DNA from: Amphibalanus amphitrite
Lineage: Eukaryota; Arthropoda; Thecostraca; Balanomorpha; Balanidae
DNA: 64,000 nt
Direction: 5' to 3'
Assembly (NCBI RefSeq): GCF_019059575.1
Contig: NW_024882783.1
Coordinates: 124,001-188,000, forward strand
Below, piece by piece: positions 47,401-56,087 of the stretch (the first letter of the stretch is position 1; each line of letters opens with the position of its first letter). The notes under the pieces are model-generated. The model was not told the origin of the DNA and made no database searches. It saw only the letters and a list, made by a program, of their open reading frames with translations. The position numbers and the translations under genes were made by a program.

Positions 47401-50400
47401 CGGCAGCAGGAAGTTGTTGTCCCGCCTCCACGTGATCTCCGGCGTGGGGAATCCGGTAGCGTAACAGGCAATCTCGGCCGTCTCGCCCTCGGAGACAATC
47501 ACAGACCTGTGAAAGGTCAGGGTGCGTCAGTGCAGGGATGAGCAAGGATCCGCCCGAGCTAACGTCGGGTGAGATATGACTGGTTATCGCTAAAAGGCAC
47601 AGGGAGCGCCTCGGAGCCAGGTCAGGTCAGAATATGTAAGATAAGGACGTCCCAGATCAGAACACCGAGATGAATACGGAAATGTACGAGCCAAGTCACG
47701 GAAGGCTCGGGTAGGACACAAATTGAGAAGAGGGAGTCCAATCAAGAACCCGACCACGTTGCTACAGTATGCATGAGTTAACTTACAATTTCAGGCCACG
47801 ATTTACATGGGAAATGGAGACACTGGCACTTCGATATTTACATTCATGCCTTTGAGCATATCCCTACAAAATACCGGGTGATCATTTGGGAATGAGATAA
47901 AGTAAGTGGCACGTGCAGATGTGTATTCAATAGCACACCAGACAGAAGACACGTCATTAGACTCGTCATCGTGGGACATTTTGTACTGCACACTATTATA
48001 CACCTGCAAGCCACTGTTCATCTACAGCAGGTGCTCAAAGTGGCCACCCCCTTCTGAGCGGCACAGCTCAGCCCGACGGCGTGTGTGACGCGCCATCTTT
48101 CGCAGCTGCTCTTCGTCCATGTTGCAGGCGAAGTCCTCAACCAGTTCCTTCAGCTGTTCCAGCGTTTGGGGCTCGCTGCGCACGATCTGAGCCGTCACCA
48201 ATGACCAGAAACAAAAGTCCAGACAAGACAGGTCGGGACTGTACGGCGGCCATCGGTGTTCACTGTTCCGGGAGATGACGCGGATGGCCAGGATGGACTC
48301 CTGTGAATTCTGGCTAACCCATGATGAGGAGTGGTTTGAGCGTGTACTCTGGAGTGACGAAAAGTGGTTTGTTCTGCATCCGTCTCCAAACAAGAAGAAC
48401 ACCGTGTGCTGGTCGCCAGAGAATCCGAACAAGCTCGTGCCATGCAAGGGCCCAGGGGCAGAAGGTGATGGCGTGGGTGGGCGTGGTGGATGGGAAGTGC
48501 CTGCCAGTTCACTGGTTCACTGGCTCCGTCAACAGCGACGCCTACCTGGAGATGCTGCAGACGGTGGTGTGGCCTGCGGTGAGGGCTCGGGCGACGCGCC
48601 ACCAGTACTGGTTCCAGCAGGACGGCGCGCCGCCGCACGTCACTGCTCCCGTGATGGACTTCCTCCACTCGAAGTTCGGCGGCCGCGTCATCTCCCGGAA
48701 CAGTGAACACCGATGGCCGCCGTACAGTCCCGACCTGTCTTGTCTGGACTTTTGTTTCTGGTCATTGGTGACGGCTCAGATCGTGCGCAGCGAGCCCCAA
48801 ACGCTGGAACAGCTGAAGGAACTGGTTGAGGACTTCGCCCGCAACATGGACGAAGAGCAGCTGCGAAAGATGGCGCGTCACACACGCCGTCGGGCTGAGC
48901 TGTGCCGCTCAGAAGGGGGTGGCCACTTTGAGCACCTGCTGTAGATGAACAGTGGCTTGCAGGTGTATAATAGTGTGCAGTACAAAATGTCCCACGATGA
49001 CGAGTCTAATGACGTGTCTTCTGTCTGGTGTGCTATTGAATACACATCTGCACGTGCCACTTACTTTATCTCATTCCCAAATGATCACCCGGTACATTGC
49101 AAGCACGTACATAAACGAAATCGTTTTCGTTCAAAGAAACTAAACAACACTGCCCTAAACGGAGTCTTTTCCAAAAATCCGCACTTATCTGATGATCATC
49201 CACGCACATTTTTCTCCCGCACTGCGCGCCCCTCCCACCAGTTCTCTGCTCTCTGACCTTGTCGAGTTGTCCGAGATGACTGGCTTCAGTCGGACGGCTA
49301 GCAGCACCGTGCCACTGATGGACTCACGGACACTGATCTGTACCCGACACTCGTACGTGCCCTGGTCAGACTCCTGGATGTCGCTGATCTGAAACCGCCC
49401 GAGCTCGCTGAGATGAATAGCAGATGGCAAAACCACACCGCACACTACTATGGACGTCAAACCCCTTGAGACCCCACTTTTTTGCGATAATTTTTAAATG
49501 CGTCAACTCTCGTTGACAATATTCTGGCAATGTGTGTTTCAGAACCTGCCGAAACTTTTATTACTAAGGTATTTTGACGCCAAACGATTATGAAAGGTAC
49601 TTCTCATTCACTCGTAATGTTAAATTTCACGGAACGAATCTGCTGTTTGGGTAGAGGCTACGCGCTCATGAGGCGGAGCCACGTAATGACGTCAGCGCTA
49701 AGCTCCGCCCTACCCCTCTGGCGCTCCTTGCCCGGCGACCGGTCACTCGCGTCTCGCGCTCCATCCAGGCTTGATGGTGGGCGGTAGTTGGTAGCGGTAG
49801 CGGGCGCTGGCAGATGGCATTTAGGGCAGATGGCGCTGGTGGCGGGGCTCGAGTGTGGCCGAGCGCAAGCCTCTGCCCGGGCCTGAATTGACCTTAGCAT
49901 TACGAGTGAATGAGAAGTACCTTCCATAATCGTTTGGCGTCAAAATACCTTAGTAATAAAAGTTTCGGCAGGTTCTGAAACATACATTGCCAGAATATTG
50001 TCAACGAAAGTTGACGCATTTAAAAATTATCGCAAAAAAGTGGGGCCTCAAGGGGTTTGACGTTCATAGTAGGTAGATATGATTCCGATTGTGGTGTTCA
50101 TCATTCTCGACTCGATATATTATAATAATAATTTGACAGAAACAGTGACAAAGCATACGCTACCCAGCTATGAGCTTGCAAAAAGTAGTAGATTGTCGAG
50201 CTAGCATAATACATCAAAAAATCTAACATTTTAGGTCAAACTTCGCTTCTACACACATCGCTATTTCCAAAACTGAACCCCAGCCGAGACATTTCGCGTA
50301 ATATTTGTAATTGTACACGATTTGTACACGACTATCATCCGACCGACCTTCAGTGTGACCGTGTCGCCCTCACGGTCGATGGAGAAGCGCGGCTCCTGCG

Positions 50401-51755
50401 CGATCAGGATGTTGTTGGTCGATATGGGCACGTCGTTGACGTTATGCCCGCTGGCCTGTTTGAACCACATCACCGGGGATTCGCTGGCGAACTGAGAAAG
50501 GAAGTGCGTTTTCGGGTTAGACAGCGCTACAAAAGTACCATCAATGAAAACATTTCAGAGGATCCCCTGAAGATTCCCTCAGAAGCTCCCTTGGTGGATG
50601 TGGTTTTCGTGAGATCATGTGAGTTTATTTGCGCGCACACACAATCGCGTTATTTTTTTATAGTTGACGTCATGTGCTGGATGTTATATTCTTTGACGTC
50701 ATGATTATCAATTGCAGAACGCAAATCCATACGTTACGAAGGTGTACACGACTATCGATTGTTTACCATTTATCTACAGTCCAATTTCGTTAGTTTACCT
50801 GCACTGAACATTTCAGTAGCGCCGTTGCTCCGATGTCTGTCACCGTCTCCTTGCTGATGAACGATATCGACGGGTTCCTCTGGCCGGAGGCTGAAAATAA
50901 ACCGAGTCGCCGATGTCAGGGAACATTGCAATCGTTTCATTTTTGACATGACAACATGTGAATGTAAGTCTGAGAAAGTAAGACTGTGAGAGTCGTTTAT
51001 TGTAGTGATGAAAATGTCTCCTATGCCGTACAGTGTGGATGCATTAGTTATCTGAATTTACGTGGCATATTTATTTGTAAAGAACGGATACATTTTTAAG
51101 ATTGAGGTCCTATAGCAATGCAGTTCCATGACCTCAGCGCTAGTCGGATACAACAGACAAACAAAACAGCTCCTATGGTTCGTGCTCGCCTGTGTGCCAT
51201 ATGAGTAACCGGTTTCACGTTCGTCGTAGCTGAATGCTATCGGCATGACTCATACGGTACTGACCCATGCGACGCAAGAGATTCAAATTTGTCCAACATG
51301 GAAATTTGACAAGCGCTACGGAATCGATGACATAGTTTGAGTGAGCAATTGCATCATTTCACGAAATCAATCCAGTCAAAAACTACCGGAATATTGCCAG
51401 GGCTTACGACACGCAGGGCGCCGAATGAAGGCATATAAAATGTAATGAACGGGAACAAGAATGCTCGAGAAGTGTACCAGCCAGCTTCGGGCGATTTTGA
51501 TGTTCACGTCTAATTTTAATGCAAAAGAATCTTTTAAACCTATGTTACAGCAACATCTCCGACGACTATCTGATACCCATTGCGCAGTTACAAAGGAACA
51601 TATATGTACAATTCAAATTCTGATTCAAACCACACCATCCCGCCCCACCCCAACCGTCATCAGCCCAACTGAGCACCCATCCCTCTGTGTTCCCATCGTA
51701 TCCACTCACCTAACGACAGAGCAGCCACGAAAACAGCCCACTGTGTCACACCCAT
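44325..51755 (-). CDS. Lac: Lachesin-like GPI-anchored Ig-domain cell-adhesion protein, nine coding exons
   Basis: Lachesin is a cell-surface immunoglobulin-superfamily adhesion protein; in insects it acts in septate junctions, tracheal tube shape and nervous-system development. Joined coding exons in transcript order are 51755-51710, 50890-50799, 50491-50348, 49388-49258, 47506-47381, 47078-46922, 46560-46454, 44962-44823 and 44470-44325. This gives 1089 nt and 362 aa, close to the roughly 360 aa of fly Lachesin. All introns are GT..AG and the phases agree. Residues 1-15 or so are a signal peptide. Ig1 has Cys43/Cys108, Ig2 Cys152/Cys199 with Trp164, and Ig3 Cys242/Cys298 with Trp254. The linker VEFAPVITVPRP, the segment VEAYPPPSITW and the tail IPVCPPAC are Lachesin signatures as I recall the family. 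NST (135-137) and NYT (295-297) are potential N-glycosylation sites. The last 25 residues are hydrophobic, fitting a GPI signal. UTRs, promoter and polyadenylation site were not identified. Confidence 0.93.
44823..44962 (-). CDS. Lac: Lachesin exon 8: second half of Ig3
   Basis: Acceptor CATCTTAG, donor GTGAGT, phase 2 in and 1 out. Encodes TDSNLRTLTIEKKQYGNYTC, which completes the Ig3 disulphide, and then RAANRLGTTESVVELV. Confidence 0.92.
45233..46368. mobile_element. Foldback element with about 470-bp arms in a Lachesin intron
   Basis: The left arm 45233-45705 and right arm 45907-46368 are inverted copies with a few percent mismatch; for example CATTCAATTTCCGTTCGGAA in the left arm recurs on the minus strand of the right. 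The 200-bp centre contains AGGTCA/TGACC words (45795-45832). Outer ends show TGCAACA/TGTTGCA. It lies between Lachesin exons 7 and 8. No coding capacity; the target duplication is not clear. Confidence 0.8.
46454..46560 (-). CDS. Lac: Lachesin exon 7: first half of Ig3
   Basis: Acceptor TTCTCCAG, donor GTAAGC. Encodes AMQYNMDLECLVEAYPPPSI and TWLKDGIVLNNNQHQ with Cys242 and Trp254. Ends with two nucleotides of a codon completed by exon 8. Confidence 0.92.
46922..47078 (-). CDS. Lac: Lachesin exon 6: second half of Ig2
   Basis: The acceptor is at CGACAG, preceded by the pyrimidine-rich TTCTAACGTTCTTTCC. This gives RGNVLRMENI in frame with exon 5; the alternative CTCCAG upstream breaks the phase. 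Contains GTYYCVADNGV and the Ig2-Ig3 linker VEFAPVITVPRP. Donor GTAAGG, phase 0 out. Confidence 0.9.
47381..47506 (-). CDS. Lac: Lachesin exon 5: first half of Ig2
   Basis: Acceptor TTTCACAG, donor GTCAGT, phase 2 in and 2 out. Encodes SVIVSEGETAEIACYATGFP, then TPEITWRRDNNFLLPTGKAI. Cys152 and Trp164 are the canonical Ig core residues. Confidence 0.9.
48022..48283 (-). pseudogene. Inverted duplicate of the transposase C-terminus
   Basis: The minus strand repeats the segment RVISRNSEHRWPPYSPDLSC through GGGHFEHLL, nearly identical to 48683-48944 (one Cys/Arg difference in the DFACNM/DFARNM segment). It has no catalytic N-terminal part and is only the arm of the palindrome. Confidence 0.85.
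48275..48944 (+). pseudogene. DDE transposase fragment (DD41D spacing), frameshifted
   Basis: The first part reads FERVLWSDEKWFVLHPSP, with the first catalytic Asp in WSDEKW. A frame change near 48440 leads to VMAWVGVVDGKCLPVHWF, then YWFQQDGAPPHV (second Asp) and PPYSPDLSCLDFCFW. From the second Asp to the Asp of SCLD there are 41 intervening residues, against 34 in classical mariner. The frame ends GGGHFEHLL and a stop at 48942-48944. The N-terminal helix-turn-helix region is missing. Known Tc1/mariner families are defined by such spacings; assignment to a DD41D family is inference. Confidence 0.8.
49258..49388 (-). CDS. Lac: Lachesin exon 4: end of Ig1 and Ig1-Ig2 linker
   Basis: I chose the acceptor CGGTTTCAG because it keeps phase 0 with exon 3; the frame stays open further upstream but the family alignment starts here. 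It contains ISDIQESDQGTYECRV with the second Ig1 cysteine, and the linker PVISDNST. Ends AG|GTCAGA in phase 2. Confidence 0.88.
49446..50071. mobile_element. TA-flanked MITE with long TIRs in a Lachesin intron
   Basis: TA at 49446-49447 and 50070-50071. Inverted arms of about 175 bp (49448-49622 and 49898-50069) begin CTATGGACGTCAAACCCCTT versus CTATGAACGTCAAACCCCTT. The 275-bp centre is unrelated and GC-richer. It lies between Lachesin exons 3 and 4. TA flanks suggest mobilisation by a Tc1/mariner-type enzyme (inference). Confidence 0.8.
50348..50491 (-). CDS. Lac: Lachesin exon 3: core of Ig1
   Basis: TTTCTCAG acceptor and GTCGGT donor, exactly 48 codons (residues 47-94). It contains the C-strand segment VMWFKQ and the E-strand RFSIDREGDTVTLK. 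Phase 0 at both ends. Confidence 0.88.
50799..50890 (-). CDS. Lac: Lachesin exon 2: start of Ig1
   Basis: TTATTTTCAG acceptor, GTAAAC donor, phase 1 in and 0 out. It codes for residues 16-46, including PSISFISKETVTDIGATALL and the first Ig1 cysteine in KCSVQ. Sequence and position match the N-terminus of mature Lachesin. Confidence 0.9.
51710..51755 (-). CDS. Lac: Lachesin exon 1: signal peptide
   Basis: Encodes MGVTQWAVFVAALSL plus one nucleotide of the next codon, followed by a GTGAGT donor. The start is the only ATG giving a hydrophobic leader directly before this donor. The same frame stays open upstream without leader character, so I treat that part as 5' untranslated. Confidence 0.85.
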
Positions 51756-53862
51756 TGCGAGCTGGTATCCAGCGCCCTGGCAGTTCAAACTGTGGCTGTT
51801 GTTCTCCCGTCGGCAGTCGCTCCGCCCTCCACTCGGAACCCCTCTCGCCAGCTGACTGACGACCCTGGGCCGGCACCTGCGCACCGGCGCGGATGAATAC
51901 ACCCGACACACCTGGGCCGCCGAACGCCCGGCAGGGAATGTCGCCGTACGCGCTGAGGAAATGTAAGGTGAGTCAGGGACTTTGTATGTCAAAGCATGTA
52001 TTTTAAATGAAGTTGTCGAGGAATGAATCATAAGTCAACATAATTTATCAAAATTAGTTGGAATGCTATTTTACAATAAATCGAAAGGAGGCGCCCCAGA
52101 ATCCTTTAAATCCTGGTCATCCTGCTTTGCTCGTCCAACGATAACCGGACATCAAATTGTAACCCTAGTGTTTTGCGGGCCCGGCCTGGTCGATAAAATT
52201 AAGTTCCATAGAAAAAAAAGCAGATGAAGTGTTAACAATGACTACGGGTAAGAAAAATATGACAGAACAAGTGCAACGAGCGCTGAAGGTCAGCAGCGCC
52301 CAAGAGGGCGGCTCCACTCGGTCAGAAGTCCACTTCCGCGCTACCTACCGGACACAATATAAAGCTCGAGTTTAGAGCGCTTGCCTACAGCTGACGCCCA
52401 GGTCTGGAAAAGGGTTTCGAGGCTCTTCTCACGATATGCGTCGAAGTGAATGAAATCGTACGATTGGACACGTATTGGAAAGTTCAATCATTCAAGAAAC
52501 AATAATCAGACCAGACGCATTTGGGCGGCTGAATACTGGGTAGTGGCTAGTGGGGATCCCAGCCCATTACATTGTGAAGTGTCTGTTCCACGGGACGGGC
52601 AGCCATCATGTCCTACCATCAAACGAATCTGAAATGGCATAAAAATACCCGCTAAAAGGCATAGCGCCACGAAATATAGCAGCAAACTTGAGAAGATGAA
52701 AAAATATGAATTATAATCAGGAATCATTGAACGCTTATTATGCGAAAGGTAACATATTTATTGTTCTTTAAACATACGCTGACTTACTAAATGTGGCTTG
52801 TAAGCTTTGTGCCTGCCGAACATATTTTAGCATATAACCAAAGTGTTTACTGCCGGTGCACAAACGGAATGGCTAATGCATATCACAATGCGCCTAACAA
52901 AGGAGCTCGCCGAGACGCAAAGCACGAAGCGCCTTCAGTCCACTTCTGACAAGAAAAACACGATCCAGCCAGCGGCGGGCCGGCGCCTTTTGTCATCCAT
53001 AAAGCGCGCGACAGGTAGCACACAAAACCTACCGGCTGTCAGTCGGGTTCAGAGACAGCCTGGCGCGACACATTATCCAAATTGGGTGGGCTAATTGTTC
53101 AAAAAACACCCGTTCACGCTTCTCGACCTCGCCGAGTCACGTCAATGGCTGGCTAGGCCATGTCGTGACGAACTGGGCAAGGGTACGGAGACTTGCTGAG
53201 TGCTGAGGGTAAACATCCTCAGGCATAACTCTTTAACATAACTCGATGAATGCTGCTAGCAAACGAATTCGTAGCATTTCGTGGCATAATTTCGGTCTGA
53301 CCGAAATGACGGGTCAAGCAGCTGAGAGCTGTGGTCAGGGGCGCGGCAGCAGTCGGGGTGTGGAACCCGACGTCAGCCCTCGGCTGTGATGAGACTTTTG
53401 TTTAGAGCTGTGTCTGAGTATATGAGAGTGCCAATATGCGCTAGGCAGCACAGAATTGAGTACAAACGGCTCAAGTTAATCTACCTTGTGTATGGTGAGG
53501 AGCGTAATTAGGAAAGCTTTTCATTCAGTCACCATTCGGTTCATATAGGTATATTGATAAACATTGCAACTTGAACAGTATATTGGAATGCTCGGAGATT
53601 TCGGAACACTGTTTCCCCGTGCTTGTTGCGTCTCCTTCGAAACCGTAACCTATCACGTGATATACCATTATCCAGTATCCACCCACGAACATTCGTTTGG
53701 GTATCCGCGTCCTGCAATGACGTAGCTGTGGTAATGTGACCAAATGCCTGATCACGGACACACTGGTACGCCCAGCACCGTCTGACTGCCAGCGATGGTA
53801 AACGGATACTGCACTCTGGGGAATGAGACAATTATATTACCAGTATAACGCCTTTTGGGGCG
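51756..53862. other. Upstream flank of Lachesin; nothing else recognised
   Basis: The region just above the Lachesin start is moderately GC-rich (51780-51960) and probably holds 5' UTR and promoter, but no TATA or initiator can be fixed. 52000-53860 shows no repeat or exon I can support. Confidence 0.4.
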
Positions 53863-54518
53863 ACTAACGGAGCGAGCGAGAGGGTGGGCCTTGCACGTGC
53901 GAAATTGCGAGGGGGTACCTCCAACTGACTTGTGCACGGCACCCTACTAACTGGTCTCTAGCGATGTGCCAAATTTGGGCACAATCGGCCCAGCCGTTCT
54001 CGAGATCTGGAAGCGGCACCCTGCACGTGCGCACGTGCAAAATGGGTCCCAACTGACTTGTGCACGGCACCCTACTAACCGGTCCCTAACCGTGTACCAA
54101 ATTTGAGCGCAATCGGTCCAGCCGTTCTCGAGATCTGGAAACGACCCCTGCACGTGCGCACGTGCAGCAGCACCCCAACTCTGGCACATGTATATGCAGT
54201 GCCTAGTGGGTGCCTACCTACATGCCAACTTTCAGCGCAATCGGCCAAGTAGTTACCGAGATATTGCAACAATTACAAAAGTGACACCTCTTCGTTTTGC
54301 ACGTGGCACGTGCATAAGGGGTCACCCACATGCATCGGGAATAGTCCAATACTTGGTAGAAGGAATGAAGCTACCCTACAAAAATTACCGCGTGTAAATC
54401 GGTCAAGTGGTTGCTGAGATATAAGCCTCGCAAAAGCGTGACCACGGCCGGCCGGCCGCTCATACTCAGAAATTTCCGTTAATCTATGGAAAGACTACGC
54501 TCGCTTCGCTCGCTCCGT
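53863..54518. mobile_element. Relative of the hairpin elements with tandem internal units
   Basis: The ends show inverted TAACGGAGCGAGCGA (about 53868) and TCGCTCGCTCCGTAA (about 54504). There is no G/C hairpin. The interior is the tandem array described separately. Its CAGCCGTTCTCGAGATCTGG resembles CAGCGGTTCTCGAGATATAT at the right end of the element at 1356-2553. I infer a related or co-opted element; the target duplication is unclear. Confidence 0.5.
53921..54425. repeat. Diverged tandem array, about 128-bp unit, four units
   Basis: AACTGACTTGTGCACGGCAC starts at 53923 and again at 54051. Two more diverged units begin near 54177 and 54345. Each unit contains a (C/T)AATCGG(C/T)C motif, and the first three carry TGCACGTG or GCACGTGG words, some forming the palindrome TGCACGTGCGCACGTGCA. 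CACGTG is an E-box core; function is unknown. Confidence 0.7.
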
Positions 54519-54896
54519 AACCAAACGAGCGGCCGAGCTGCGCTGAGATCCCTGCGGTTGGTGGGCTCTCCGGAATTATTGCTGGTGGGTCTGTTGCCAC
54601 TAGTTTATCTGACGTATTGGGTGAGCTGTCAGTCATACTTAGATTCGCGATGAACTCTGTTTGTGTTGAGGCTTCCACGGTAGGTATATTGGCTTTGGAT
54701 ACAAAGTGAATATGAGCACTGGTCTAGCACAGTAAGAGCTCGGCCTGTTAGTTTTTTTTTTCAGTTTGAGTCAGCCTAGTGATGGCAGGCATTTCGCGGA
54801 GCAGGCGTCCTCGTCTGCTGGCTTGTTACGCGGCCGATTCTCTCCAGTTTTCAAGCAGTCTTCCCCAGGGATATGTCTGGCTTGTTTGCCGGGAAC

Positions 54897-56087
54897 TTAC
54901 CCCGCGCCCCACTGGGGGGGGGGGGGCTATTTATAGCCCCCCCTCCCGTTTTTCTGCAATAACTTCCAAACCGCTTGACGGATCGACGCCAAACTTTCAG
55001 TACCTTCGGCTGCATCAATTTGACACCTTGTGTCAAAATTTGAACTTCTTAGCTACCATAGGTCGGCCGGAAATGACGTCAGAGTGACGTCATGTTCGTC
55101 CGATTTCGACGCAAAACATTGAACCACGGCAATCGCTCCCAAGAGCTCAGTTTTTAAGCTAGATCCAATTTCTTTGCATGAAAGGACTCAGAATTGACCG
55201 CGCTATCAAACTGCTATCTCGGATTTTCAAAATTTTGAAAATTTCGAAAATCTTATATAATAATATTCAAAATTTATATTTTTACATTTTTTTCAGAAAG
55301 TTTTTGACTTTTCGAAAAAAACGGAATATATGTGACAGAACGCATGATTATGACTAACTCTAGCAAGTTTTAGCTAAATATCTTCAAAAATGGCCAAGTT
55401 ATACGCATTATTGCAAAAAATTCACAATTATTAATTTTTCAAATCAATTTTTCAGTACGTATTTGACATCGTACACCAATATAAATGGCACCATCGTGTT
55501 CCTGAGCTCAAACTGCATCCAATAGACACCTTTTTTGTTGAAAATTTTTAACCTCAAAATTTGACCTTTTTTTACCTGAAAGTGACCTGACCTAAGCTAA
55601 ATTCGACTCAAAATGACCTCGAATGACACAGACGACATCAAATTCGAAATCTATGGCCTAAATGGACCATAAAACATGTGTCACGTGACCGACGCATGAT
55701 ATAATATTTTCGTGACCTGTGATGACCTGACCCTGACCTGAAAATCAAAGTACAAGTTTGGTACCCTCAAGGTATCTAGAGCATCTGTTCACGAGTGTGG
55801 AAACCAAAAATGAGCCTGATCTGACTTGTAAGACGGCGGCCAGAGCCCAAAATGTGAACAAGCCAAAGTGCTAATAATTTTTACTTTGACCTGACCTGTG
55901 ACGTCATCGGTGACCTCGAGGTCAATAAAATTAGGTTTCGCTCGACAGTTTTTCCGGGGCTATCAGACGTCGTTTGAATTTTGACGATCGGCCCAGTAGT
56001 TTCGGAGTTAGGAGGGGGGGCTATGAATAGCCCCCCCCCCCCCCAGTAGGGCGTGTTATACACAGACCCCAGTGGGGCGCGGGTTAC
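54897..56087. mobile_element. TTAC-flanked G/C-hairpin element, copy 5
   Basis: Direct TTAC at 54897-54900 and 56084-56087 flanks the perfect inverted ends CCCGCGCCCCACTGGGG and CCCCAGTGGGGCGCGGG. The left hairpin is a G run, CTATTTATAG and a C run (about 54912-54945). The right hairpin surrounds CTATGAATAG at about 56012-56044, with an extra degenerate TIR-like unit beyond it. On the minus strand the right end carries CTCCGAAACTACTGGGCCGA, near-identical to copy 1. AGGTCA/TGACCT units lie at 55580-55760 and 55890-55925. Confidence 0.85.

Larger units (their letters stand above)
47872..49094 (+). mobile_element. Palindromised Tc1/mariner-type element in a Lachesin intron
   Basis: TA at 47872-47873 and 49093-49094 flanks the TIR CCGGGTGATCATTTGGGAAT. 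The outer 412 bp on each side (47872-48283 and 48683-49094) are inverted copies of each other, differing at very few bases. Both arms encode the C-terminal third of the transposase, diverging outward. The 399-bp centre carries the middle of the gene only in plus orientation. The true 5' end (N-terminal DNA-binding domain) is absent, replaced by the inverted 3' end. It lies between Lachesin exons 4 and 5. Confidence 0.85.
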
